A DNA stretch of 16,495 nt from Clostridiaceae bacterium (lineage in GTDB: Bacteria > Bacillota > Clostridia > Acetivibrionales > DTU013): positions 1-16,495 of the forward strand of contig JAAZKL010000026.1 in assembly GCA_012799845.1 (NCBI GenBank), given 5' to 3'. Below, in pieces: positions 1 to 6,669 of the stretch. Every line of letters starts with the position of its first letter. The stretch's first letter is position 1. A program made the translations under genes and the position numbers. The notes below the pieces were generated by a model. The model worked only from the letters and a program-made list of their open reading frames with translations. It searched no databases and was not told the DNA's origin.

Positions 1-232
1 GCGTCAGCCAGTCCCTTTTGTCGACATCGATATTTTTGTATGTGATGCTGATGGTATTAGCTCCGATCTTCTCAAATTGTGCATTCATGTAGTTTTCAGT
101 GGCACTGCCAAGCGCCATGATCGTAATGATGGAGAATACGCCCATCACGATCCCGAGCATGGTAAGGAAGGACCGCAGTTTATTTGATCTCAGGCTGTCT
201 AAAGCCTGCATAAGACTTTCTGAAAAATTCAT
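1..232 (-). CDS. MacB/FtsX-type ABC transporter permease, N-terminal part only (cut by window edge)
   Basis: I translated this from the minus strand. ATG at 232 opens a frame that runs off the left edge after 77 residues. It begins MNFSESLMQALDSLRSNKLR and continues with SFLTMLGIVMGVFSIITIMALGS. A short cytoplasmic amphipathic segment, a basic RSNKLRS patch and then a first membrane helix (about residues 20-42) is the standard opening of MacB-like permeases. After the helix the MacB periplasmic-core type domain begins (ENYMNAQFEKIGANTISITY). A ribosome binding site (GAGG) lies 7-8 bases before ATG. It follows the adaptor gene by 44 bases and completes the ATPase-adaptor-permease set upstream. 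Family identity is well supported by the N-terminus; the substrate cannot be told, and the large extracellular domain and last three helices are not visible. Confidence 0.85.
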   Translation of the reverse strand, partial: MNFSESLMQALDSLRSNKLRSFLTMLGIVMGVFSIITIMALGSATENYMNAQFEKIGANTISITYKNIDVDKRDWLT

Positions 233-276
233 CTGAACACCTCATTTCTCTCCCATCGGCCGCTCCGGAAATAAAG

Positions 277-1539
277 CTACTTTACCTTGACTTTCATCCC
301 GTCGCTGTAGCCGGGCTGAGGGTCGATGACTACCAGTTCTCCTTCATCAAGACCGTCGAGGATCTCTACACTCATATCGGAATTGATCCCGGCCTCGATA
401 CGGCGCTGCCTGATTCTATACGTTTCAGTATCGATCACGAATACGGTCATATTATCATCCTTATCAGGCTTGATAGCTTCCATCGGCACCAGCAGGACTC
501 CGCTCCGGTCTACCGTGGCTATCTCGCAGGTAACATTCAGGCCGGGCTTCAGTGCATCCTTCGTTTCATCCACGCTGATGATCACTTCGACCACGGTCTC
601 GTTGCCGTTGGCTGTCATGGCTGTTGTCGCAACGGGAGAGATCCCCGTGACGGTCCCGGATATCTCAGCCTTCTTGTCGATCGCATCCCCGGTCACTTTC
701 ACTTTCTGGCCGACCGCCACATTCTTTATGTCATACTCATTTACCTTTGCTCTTATCCGGAGCTTATCCGGGTTTATGATCCTGTACGCAGGCTGCATGC
801 TGCCCGTGTACGCCCCCTCCTGTACACCCACTGCCGCGACCACGCCGTCGACGGCAGCCCTGCACTGTTCATTTATCTCATTTATCTTCTTTTCAAGGTC
901 GGATATCTGTATATCAGTGATCTTTATATTTTCCTCGGCAGTCTTCCTCGAATTGCTCCTGTTCTCGACGGCTGCCTCATATGCCAGCCTGGCATTCTGC
1001 AGGCCATTTATTCCGGCATCGGCTTCCCTGAACGCTTTTTCTGACATTTCCAGTTCGGCCTTTGAAATGGCGTTGGCTTCATACAGCACCTTGTTGTCTT
1101 CATATGTTTTTTTGGTGTCATTATAGTTCCTCTCCGCAGCTTTCAGGTTATTGTGCGCCCTTTCCACCTCGGCATCCAGGACCTTCGAATCCAGCGTTAT
1201 CTGCTGTGTTTCCCTGCTGATCTTCAACTTTTCGAGCTGGGAGTAAAGGTCGCTCATATCCACTTCCAGAAGCTGCTGGCCGCGTTTCACCTGTTGCCCT
1301 TCTTCTATCATGACTTTCTTCACTTTCAGCGGCGTATCGAAATATACTTCCGATTTCTCCACTTCCTCGATCACACCATCGGCATATATCAATGAAGAGA
1401 TCTCTCCCTTTTCAACTGCGGCAGCCTGCACGCTTACCGCTCCTGAGCCTGTCGAACCGGCTGCTCTCATCGCTCCGGCTGTGACCAGTACGGCAGTCGA
1501 TATCACCAGTATGGTTCCGATAATCACCTTTTTTCTCAT
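277..1539 (-). CDS. HlyD/MacA-type efflux periplasmic adaptor (membrane fusion) protein
   Basis: A 420-residue adaptor subunit of a tripartite-like ABC exporter. In a Gram-positive cell it would be membrane-anchored with its body outside. An N-terminal signal anchor (MRKK then hydrophobic residues 5-24) is followed by a first half lipoyl/barrel domain (about 60-95, with EEGQQVKRGQQLLEVD), a long heptad-like helical hairpin (about 97-225, rich in K/E/A/L), the second lipoyl half (about 227-255, AAVDGVVAAVGVQEGAY), a beta-barrel (260-345) and a membrane-proximal domain with LVPMEAI and a DGLDEGELVV motif near the end. The start at 1539 is preferred over the in-frame ATG at 1566 because GGAGG sits 7 bases upstream of it. 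It ends in TAG; the same frame would run 15 more codons to a TGA that overlaps the permease ATG. It sits between the Yip1-like gene and the permease. Substrate unknown. Confidence 0.88.
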   Translation of the reverse strand: MRKKVIIGTILVISTAVLVTAGAMRAAGSTGSGAVSVQAAAVEKGEISSLIYADGVIEEVEKSEVYFDTPLKVKKVMIEEGQQVKRGQQLLEVDMSDLYSQLEKLKISRETQQITLDSKVLDAEVERAHNNLKAAERNYNDTKKTYEDNKVLYEANAISKAELEMSEKAFREADAGINGLQNARLAYEAAVENRSNSRKTAEENIKITDIQISDLEKKINEINEQCRAAVDGVVAAVGVQEGAYTGSMQPAYRIINPDKLRIRAKVNEYDIKNVAVGQKVKVTGDAIDKKAEISGTVTGISPVATTAMTANGNETVVEVIISVDETKDALKPGLNVTCEIATVDRSGVLLVPMEAIKPDKDDNMTVFVIDTETYRIRQRRIEAGINSDMSVEILDGLDEGELVVIDPQPGYSDGMKVKVK

Positions 1540-1584
1540 TGCACTACCTCCATAAACGTCTGTCATCCGGTTGCTGAACCGCGG

Positions 1585-2331
1585 CTACATCAACTGCAGT
1601 CTCATAGGCATGTTGTACACGATCATTGCTACATGGATGATCAGTATTACCGCTGTCGCGATATACACCTGCTTCTTTTTCAGTTTGCTTACAGTCGTGA
1701 ATCCTATTGCCATTACCGCAAATCTCCAGATCGCGAATACATCGATGCCTGCAAGAAGCCCGTAAAGGTGTGGGCTCATCTCTTCAGGAGACGCCAGGGA
1801 AGCCAGGCTCGTTAAAGCCGCTGTCTGATGCAGGCTTCCCGAATACATGGAAACAGGTATCAGCATCAGGTTGTACAGGACCGGTATGATACCGGCATGT
1901 ACCACAACAGACAGGTATGCCTTGAACCTGCCCTCTCCTCCCATTATCCTCATCAGGATGAAAAACAGCAAAGCCCAGAGTGCATACCTGGCCGCTGCCT
2001 CGATAAACGCGCCTGCAAGCCCGGTGACAGCAGCGCCGGGCAGTCCGGCTTCTATCATCTCAGGCGTCATCTCAATGCCAAAGGATTCCATGTATTCAGA
2101 ACTGGCAATTATCGATCTCCTCAGCATTTCCTCGTACAAAGGCATCCTTGTTATGAAAGGCAGAATGGCTGCGACCGATCCGAAGATCATCCAGAACAGG
2201 ACCCTCGGCTTTTCTGCCAGTTCTTCCATCAGCCTGCCCGGTGAAATAAACAGCCAGATGAGTCTCCTGAAGAAGCCCGGCCGCGGAGCGGCCATTTCCC
2301 GGTTCACATTCCGTACCTGAATATCAGACAA
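1585..2331 (-). CDS. Yip1-domain-like multi-pass membrane protein of the efflux cassette
   Basis: A 248-residue integral membrane protein with about five hydrophobic segments (roughly 42-60, 99-128, 139-162, 188-213 and 221-240). The opening PGFFRRLIWLFISPGRLMEELAEKPRVLFWMIFGSV matches the N-terminal signature of bacterial YIP1-family proteins, in which a short cytoplasmic stretch with a P-x-x-hydrophobic motif precedes the first helix. The function of this family in bacteria is not established; such genes often accompany ABC efflux genes. No ATG is available near the beginning: the frame opens at TTG (2331) behind a purine-rich stretch (AAGGAAGAG). The next ATG (2295) has no good ribosome binding site. 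It lies 38 bases after the ATPase and 45 bases before the adaptor start. The TAG stop is in the same frame as the adaptor gene, so read-through would fuse the two. Family call is from pattern recognition only. Confidence 0.7.
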   Translation of the reverse strand: MSDIQVRNVNREMAAPRPGFFRRLIWLFISPGRLMEELAEKPRVLFWMIFGSVAAILPFITRMPLYEEMLRRSIIASSEYMESFGIEMTPEMIEAGLPGAAVTGLAGAFIEAAARYALWALLFFILMRIMGGEGRFKAYLSVVVHAGIIPVLYNLMLIPVSMYSGSLHQTAALTSLASLASPEEMSPHLYGLLAGIDVFAIWRFAVMAIGFTTVSKLKKKQVYIATAVILIIHVAMIVYNMPMRLQLM

Positions 2332-2369
2332 ACTATCATCTCTTCCTTTCTGCCAGATATATATTCCCG

Positions 2370-3104
2370 TCAGCCAGCGGTCTGCACCTTCCGTTTCCTG
2401 ATCATATCACTGGCGTCGATCGGGTTTTCCACTATCTCATCACTTATGAGTTCTCCGTCCCTGAACCTGACGATGCGCTTGGTATGCATGGCTATATCAG
2501 GTTCATGTGTTACAAGGATGATGGTTACTCCCTCCCTGTTCAGTTCCTGGAATACCGCCATGATATCTTCTCCTGACGCGGTGTCGAGGTTTCCTGTAGG
2601 TTCGTCGGCAAGTATGATGGCCGGATCGTTCACAAGGGCTCTTGCTATCGCGACTCTTTGCTTCTGTCCGCCTGAAAGCTCATTGGGCTTGTGGTCCATC
2701 CTGTCCAGCAGTCCTACCTTATCAAGCGCCCCGACCGCCTTGTCCCTGCGCTCCTTCTTGTCGGCGCCGGCATATATCATGGGCAGTTCGACATTCTGAA
2801 CGGCGTTCATCTTGGGAAGCAAATTAAACGACTGGAACACAAAACCTATTTTCCTGTTTCTTATCCTGGCCAGTTCAGTATCATCCAGTTCAGATATGTT
2901 GACGCCGTCCAGTTCATAATATCCGCTCGTAGCTCTGTCCAGGCACCCCAGTATGTTCATGAGGGTCGATTTTCCCGAGCCTGAAGGTCCCATGATAGCG
3001 ACGAATTCTCCCCTGTCGATGCAAAGGCTTACATCCTTCAGCGCTTCGACCTGTACTTTGCCAGTATCGTATATCTTGCCTATACTTTCCATTCTGATGA
3101 TCAT
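2370..3104 (-). CDS. ABC transporter ATP-binding protein, MacB/LolD family
   Basis: A 244-residue nucleotide-binding subunit that powers the neighbouring permease. All motifs are present: Walker A GPSGSGKST (39-47), Q-loop glutamine 91 in FVFQSFNLLP, signature LSGGQKQR (143-150), Walker B IILADEPTGNLD (163-174) and switch histidine 200 in VTHE. The IVxHE-like ending, the LGCLDRATSG segment and the FNLLP Q-loop are typical of the MacB/LolD/FtsE branch, which exports lipoproteins, peptides or drugs without being a classical importer. Two ATG codons six bases apart could serve. I chose 3104 because GGAAGG is 7 bases upstream; 3110 would place it too close. It is the first gene of the efflux cassette, 96 bases after ribF, with no clear terminator in between. 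Substrate not determinable. Confidence 0.93.
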   Translation of the reverse strand: MIIRMESIGKIYDTGKVQVEALKDVSLCIDRGEFVAIMGPSGSGKSTLMNILGCLDRATSGYYELDGVNISELDDTELARIRNRKIGFVFQSFNLLPKMNAVQNVELPMIYAGADKKERRDKAVGALDKVGLLDRMDHKPNELSGGQKQRVAIARALVNDPAIILADEPTGNLDTASGEDIMAVFQELNREGVTIILVTHEPDIAMHTKRIVRFRDGELISDEIVENPIDASDMIRKRKVQTAG

Positions 3105-3162
3105 GATCATACCTTCCTTTGCAGTTGTTAACCGGCTGTATAATCATCCATGCCAAAATACG

Positions 3163-3192
3163 TTGATTTACACTGATTTGTCTTAATATAAT
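3163..3192 (+). promoter_or_regulatory. Possible plus-strand promoter facing into ribF 3' end
   Basis: In the ribF-ATPase gap the plus strand reads TTGATT (3163-3168), an 18-base spacer, then TATAAT (3187-3192). This resembles a sigma-A promoter and would fire antisense through ribF. The gap is AT-rich, so a chance match is quite possible. I found no equally good minus-strand promoter for the efflux cassette here. Confidence 0.2.
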
Positions 3193-3200
3193 CACAGGAT

Positions 3201-4154
3201 CTACAGATCCGGCATGCCAAAGTACTCCATGGCCGCCTTTATATCGAGGGATATCTGGGATGACAGTTCATCCGCGCTTTTAAATTTTTTCTCGCCCCTT
3301 AGCTTCCTAAGGAAGAACACTTCGATATCATTTCCGTATATATCCTTCCCAAAACCGGGTATATGGGTCTCAACACTTACATTCAGGGACTCCCCGAAGG
3401 TCGGGTTGATCCCTACATTTGTCAGGCTGTTGTAATATGTCCCGCCGCAAAGCGTCTTTGTCAGGTAAACGCCGTTGGAAGGCATTATCAGGTATTCATC
3501 GGGGCGAAGATTGGCAGTCGGGAAGCCTATCTTCCTGCCGACCCGCCTTCCGTCCGATACCTTCCCCATTATCGAATAGTGCCTGCCAAGAAACATGGCA
3601 GCCCTTTCCATATCTCCCTTTGAAATATACTCGCGGATCACCGTGCTGCTGACTATTTCGGAATCCATCCTCACAGCGGAAACGATAATGACCCTGATGC
3701 CGTACTTTTCTCCGAGTTCCTTCAGCAGTCTGCTGTCGCCCTGCCCCATATAACCGAACCTGTAGTTGAATCCGGCGATCACGACAGCTGCCCCCAGCCT
3801 GTCAGCCAGTATATCCCTCACAAAGGCCTCCGGCTCCATCCTTGAATATTTCTCGTCGAATTCATCGAAATATACATGGTCCAGCCTGGTCTCGCCGAGG
3901 ATCTGTATGCGCTTGCCCACTGTCGTGAGCAATGGCGTGAAAAGGTTCTTCCTGATTATGTTTTCAGGATGCTTTGTAAATGTATATACCACCGACTCCA
4001 GGTTATTTATCCTGGCTTCGTTGATAAGGGCATTGACCAGCACCATGTGTCCCACATGCAGCCCGTCGAAATTCCCCAGTCCTACTGCTGTTGAACGACT
4101 ATTGAATTTTATGCCTTCATTTCCGAATATAGTTTTCAATTCCGCAGACCCCAT
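3201..4154 (-). CDS. ribF: Bifunctional riboflavin kinase / FAD synthetase
   Basis: A 317-residue enzyme that phosphorylates riboflavin to FMN and adenylylates FMN to FAD in the cytosol. The N-terminal FAD-synthetase half is a nucleotidyltransferase fold with GNFDGLHVGH (27-36), the HIGH-like nucleotide-binding motif. GFNYRFG (128-134) and SSTVIR (169-174) are the other conserved motifs of this half. The C-terminal riboflavin-kinase half starts near 183 and carries GRKIGFPTANL (206-216) and NVGINPTFG. Length is normal for the family. The ATG at 4154 lies 7 bases after the truB stop. Its ribosome binding site is weak, so translational coupling to truB is likely; a TTG at 4139 is a less likely alternative. 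It ends TAG, with a backup TGA three codons on. Position after truB is the conserved Firmicute arrangement. Confidence 0.96.
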   Translation of the reverse strand: MGSAELKTIFGNEGIKFNSRSTAVGLGNFDGLHVGHMVLVNALINEARINNLESVVYTFTKHPENIIRKNLFTPLLTTVGKRIQILGETRLDHVYFDEFDEKYSRMEPEAFVRDILADRLGAAVVIAGFNYRFGYMGQGDSRLLKELGEKYGIRVIIVSAVRMDSEIVSSTVIREYISKGDMERAAMFLGRHYSIMGKVSDGRRVGRKIGFPTANLRPDEYLIMPSNGVYLTKTLCGGTYYNSLTNVGINPTFGESLNVSVETHIPGFGKDIYGNDIEVFFLRKLRGEKKFKSADELSSQISLDIKAAMEYFGMPDL

Positions 4155-4161
4155 TCACTGA

Positions 4162-5241
4162 TCAGAAAAATTTCCTTACTTTCAGATAATTGCCGTTTTC
4201 TTTGCGTATAATCAGACCGAGAGCGATAAAACGTCCGTCGTTCCCATATACGCGTACCAGGCTGCCGTACTCTTTGTCTTTGTCTTTGTCTTTGTCTTTG
4301 TCTTTGTCTTTGTCTTTAGTCCTGGCAATACCCGCATCTGCATCTGTATCTGTATCTGTATCTGTATCTGTATCTGTATTGGTATGTGCATCTGTAAATG
4401 TATCTTTATATGTATTTGTAACTTTATCTATACCCGTCTCCATACAGCCATCCTTATATTCCCTTATTTTGGAAAACGGTATCTGCATCCCGTTCATAAA
4501 TTTTTTCCCGGATGCCTCGTCCAGCATAAAACTGTCGAGTCCGCTGAAGACCGTGTCCGTGCCGATGATGATATCTTCCAGGGTCCCTTCGTCTTTTCTG
4601 AGGGACAGCTCTTCAAGAGTCACTGATTCTGATATATGGAAGGGGCCTGCCTTTAGCCTCAGCAGAAACGACATGCATCCGCCGCATCCCAGCGCGCCCC
4701 CGATATCAGCGCATAAAGTCCTGATATATGTACCCTTTGAGCAGTGGATATCGAACAGGACCCTTATACGATCCTTCCTGCTGATGCTGATGACTCTTGC
4801 GGAATATATCTCTACTTCTCTTGCCTGCCTCTCAGTTTCGATGCCCTGACGCGCAAGTTCATACAGCTTTTTGCCGTTGACCCTTACAGCGGAGTACATG
4901 GGCGGGATCTGCACATATTTCCCGCGGAACGATGTGACAGCTTCTATTATTTCGGGATCCGACAGTTCCGGTTTTTTTTCGGTCAGTACCGTGCCTGTCG
5001 TGTCCTGTGTATCTGTAGTGATCCCCAGCGTTACTTCGGCCCTGTAAAGTTTGTCCTTCTCCATGAGGAATTCAACAGCCTTCGTCGCCCTGCCGGTACA
5101 AACGGGCAAAACGCCTGCCGCCATAGGATCCAGCGTCCCTGCATGACCGATCTTCCTTTCGCCTGTCAGCCTGCGAAGGAACGATACCACATCAAATGAT
5201 GTCATGCCCGGGGGTTTCAATATGTTGAGTATACCATCCAT
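4162..5241 (-). CDS. truB: tRNA pseudouridine(55) synthase with repeat insertion
   Basis: Makes pseudouridine at position 55 in the T-loop of tRNAs. The catalytic motif is HAGTLDPMAAG, with the catalytic aspartate at residue 38. YSAVRVNGKKLYELAR (116-131) and KGTYIRTLCADIG (169-181) are further TruB motifs. The C-terminal PUA-like part is seen in MNGMQIPFSKI (249-259) and VRVYGNDGRFIALG (329-342). Between these lies a roughly 60-residue low-complexity insertion (about 265-325) with five Asp-Thr, two Asp-Ala and seven Lys-Asp dipeptides. It makes the protein 359 residues, about 50 longer than usual family members such as the roughly 309-residue Bacillus protein. The frame stays open through the insertion, and the normal C-terminus resumes after it. 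The start is one base after the nrnA stop, with a GAGGGG tract about 11 bases upstream. Confidence 0.96.
   Translation of the reverse strand: MDGILNILKPPGMTSFDVVSFLRRLTGERKIGHAGTLDPMAAGVLPVCTGRATKAVEFLMEKDKLYRAEVTLGITTDTQDTTGTVLTEKKPELSDPEIIEAVTSFRGKYVQIPPMYSAVRVNGKKLYELARQGIETERQAREVEIYSARVISISRKDRIRVLFDIHCSKGTYIRTLCADIGGALGCGGCMSFLLRLKAGPFHISESVTLEELSLRKDEGTLEDIIIGTDTVFSGLDSFMLDEASGKKFMNGMQIPFSKIREYKDGCMETGIDKVTNTYKDTFTDAHTNTDTDTDTDTDTDADAGIARTKDKDKDKDKDKDKDKEYGSLVRVYGNDGRFIALGLIIRKENGNYLKVRKFF
4271..4318 (-). repeat. Hexanucleotide microsatellite inside truB (Lys-Asp array)
   Basis: On the plus strand TCTTTG is repeated seven times perfectly (4271-4312), followed by one variant copy TCTTTA (4313-4318). 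In the truB frame this reads AAA GAC, giving Lys-Asp seven times and then Lys-Glu. The unit is six bases, so gain or loss of copies keeps the reading frame. The copies are identical, which suggests a young and probably length-variable array. Confidence 0.97.
4334..4432 (-). repeat. Second hexanucleotide array inside truB (Asp-Thr array), decaying at one end
   Basis: On the plus strand there are two GCATCT units (4334-4345), then five perfect GTATCT units (4346-4375). Up to about 4432 a series of hexamers still matches loosely (GTATTG, GTATGT, GCATCT, GTAAAT, GTATCT, TTATAT, GTATTT, GTAACT, TTATCT). In the gene this is GAT ACA, read as Asp-Thr, running back into the degenerate TNTYKDTFTDAHTNTDT. 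The gradient from perfect to worn copies looks like an older array than its Lys-Asp neighbour 15 bases away. Confidence 0.9.
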
Positions 5242-5242
5242 A

Positions 5243-6199
5243 TCAGAGCAATCCCCTCAAATCATCGAGAAGCATTTTCCCGACCTGTTCAAGGTCTCCG
5301 ATCCTGACCGTGAACCCTGCCGCTCTCGTGTGCCCTCCGCCTGAATACTTCGATGCTATCGCAGAAACATCCACATGGCTGTTTGACCGGAGGTTGACCC
5401 TGATATCGCCGTTTTCCATCTCCCTGAGCATTGCAGCCGCTTCGACGCCGTTGATATTCCTGGCTATGTTTATGATGCCGTCGGTGTCTTCGTCTGCAGC
5501 CCCCGATCTCCGCATCGCCTCATTCGGGATATATATAACAGCGATCCTGCCGTCCTCATATAACTTCAGCGAATTTATCGCTTCGCCTGCAAGTCTCACC
5601 TTTCCCGGCGAAACAGTATCAAATATGCGCCTGGATATATCGGCCACATCGATGCCCTTTATTAGAAGCTCTGAAGCGATGATATGAGTCGCCGGCGTCG
5701 TATTGCTGTACCTGAAGCCGCCGGTGTCGGATGCTATGGCAGTGTACAGGCACGTTGCTTCGTCATTTCCCGGATCTATGCCCATCTCTCCGAGTAAAGC
5801 ATATATTATTTCCGCTGACGCAGCACAGGAAGGATCCGTGTAATCCAGTGCGGCAAAACCGGGATTCGTGGGGTGGTGGTCTATATTCACAGTTATGGAA
5901 GCCTTCTCAAAGAGCGTCCTCCTGCTGCCAAGCCTCTCCAGATCGCCACAGTCCAGTGCGACTGCCAGATCGTATCTCCTGTCATCAGCATCGAACAGTC
6001 CGGCCAGTTCCAGGCCCGGAAGAAAGCTGTAGATCTGCGGCACCTTCTCTTCAAGCAGGACCCTGACATCCTTCCCTGTTCCGGACAATCCGATCGCCAG
6101 TGCAAGAGAGGAACCTATGGCGTCCCCGTCTGCCGCTATATGGGGCAGTATCGCTATACTGCCGGCTTTAGCCATCGTTTCCGCTATCTTTTTCAGCAT
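5243..6199 (-). CDS. nrnA: DHH/DHHA1 phosphoesterase, NrnA-type oligoribonuclease / pAp phosphatase
   Basis: A 318-residue cytosolic phosphoesterase. The family degrades very short RNAs and dephosphorylates 3'-phosphoadenosine 5'-phosphate, using Mn ions. The metal-binding motifs are visible: His20 with DGDAIGS (24-30), DCGD (83-86), DHH (107-109) and SDTG (157-160). The C-terminal DHHA1 domain ends in GGGHTRAAG (287-295). Length fits NrnA. The frame is open from an ATG at 6232, but that codon has no ribosome binding site. The ATG at 6199 has AGGAGAGAGG just upstream and gives the usual N-terminus (MLKKIAETMAKAGS), so I chose it. It overlaps the end of rbfA by 32 bases and abuts truB. The place between rbfA and truB is typical for Clostridia. 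Preference between nano-RNA and pAp cannot be judged from sequence. Confidence 0.92.
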   Translation of the reverse strand: MLKKIAETMAKAGSIAILPHIAADGDAIGSSLALAIGLSGTGKDVRVLLEEKVPQIYSFLPGLELAGLFDADDRRYDLAVALDCGDLERLGSRRTLFEKASITVNIDHHPTNPGFAALDYTDPSCAASAEIIYALLGEMGIDPGNDEATCLYTAIASDTGGFRYSNTTPATHIIASELLIKGIDVADISRRIFDTVSPGKVRLAGEAINSLKLYEDGRIAVIYIPNEAMRRSGAADEDTDGIINIARNINGVEAAAMLREMENGDIRVNLRSNSHVDVSAIASKYSGGGHTRAAGFTVRIGDLEQVGKMLLDDLRGLL

Positions 6200-6554
6200 C
6201 CGCCTCTCTCCTGTTGTCCTGAAGTGTATCATTTATAAGTTTATTTATATATACCCCGCGTTCTATGGAATCATCCAGTTCAAATATTATCTCCGGCGTG
6301 TAACGCAGCTGTATCCTGCGCCCTATCTCGCGCCTTATATATCCCGCGGCGCTTTTCAGCCCGCTGCAGGAGTCCCTTTTTTCATCTTCGTTCCCGAGGA
6401 CGCTTACATAGACCTTCGCATATCTCAGATCTCTAGTGACATCAACTGATGTTACGCTGATCATTTTTGCAAGTCTTGGATCTTTCAGTTCATTCTGTAT
6501 GATGATGCTTATTTCCCTTTTGATCTCTTCTGATATTCTGTCTGTTCTGTCCAT
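6168..6554 (-). CDS. rbfA: Ribosome-binding factor A
   Basis: A 128-residue KH-fold assembly factor for the 30S subunit that acts on the 5' region of 16S rRNA precursor. The sequence MDRTDRISEEIKREISIIIQNELKDPRL and the stretch MISVTSVDVTRDLRYAKVYVSVLG are diagnostic, and IQLRYTPEIIFELDDSIERG is the conserved third segment. A charged tail of about 20 residues (DNRREADAEKDSGNDG) follows and is encoded partly by DNA shared with the nrnA start. The ATG at 6554 has AAGGAG 7 bases upstream. It is the only gene here ending in TAA. The gene lies 115 bases after infB, with a terminator-like hairpin in that gap. Confidence 0.96.
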   Translation of the reverse strand: MDRTDRISEEIKREISIIIQNELKDPRLAKMISVTSVDVTRDLRYAKVYVSVLGNEDEKRDSCSGLKSAAGYIRREIGRRIQLRYTPEIIFELDDSIERGVYINKLINDTLQDNRREADAEKDSGNDG

Positions 6555-6607
6555 ACAACCACTCCTTTCGGAACAACCTGTCTCTCCCCGGCGGGCAGCT
6601 TTCTGAC

Positions 6608-6644
6608 AAAAAGCCGGGCAGACAGTTTGACCCGCCCGTCCGGC
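6608..6644 (-). terminator. Terminator-like hairpin between infB and rbfA
   Basis: Read on the minus strand, GCCGGACGGGC (6644-6634) can pair with GTCTGCCCGGC (6623-6613) across a 10-base loop. This gives ten of eleven pairs, two of them G-U, with one A-C mismatch. TTTTT (6612-6608) follows directly. A GC-rich stem plus a short T-tract fits an intrinsic terminator or partial attenuator inside the operon. The T-tract is only five long, so read-through to rbfA is likely. I saw no convincing promoter between it and rbfA. Confidence 0.7.
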
Positions 6645-6669
6645 CTTTGTTGCCGCGCCGATATGAACT

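Noticed and set aside
3198..3211. GGATCT/AGATCC inverted repeat at the ribF stop as a terminator
   Set aside because: The loop is only two bases and there is no T-run, so it is not a credible intrinsic terminator.
4271..4432. CRISPR array
   Set aside because: Units are six bases with no spacers; this is a coding microsatellite.
4190..4849. Plus-strand frame with long Ser-Leu and Ser-Val runs opposite truB
   Set aside because: The runs are the reverse-strand reading of the hexanucleotide arrays; no start context or family similarity.
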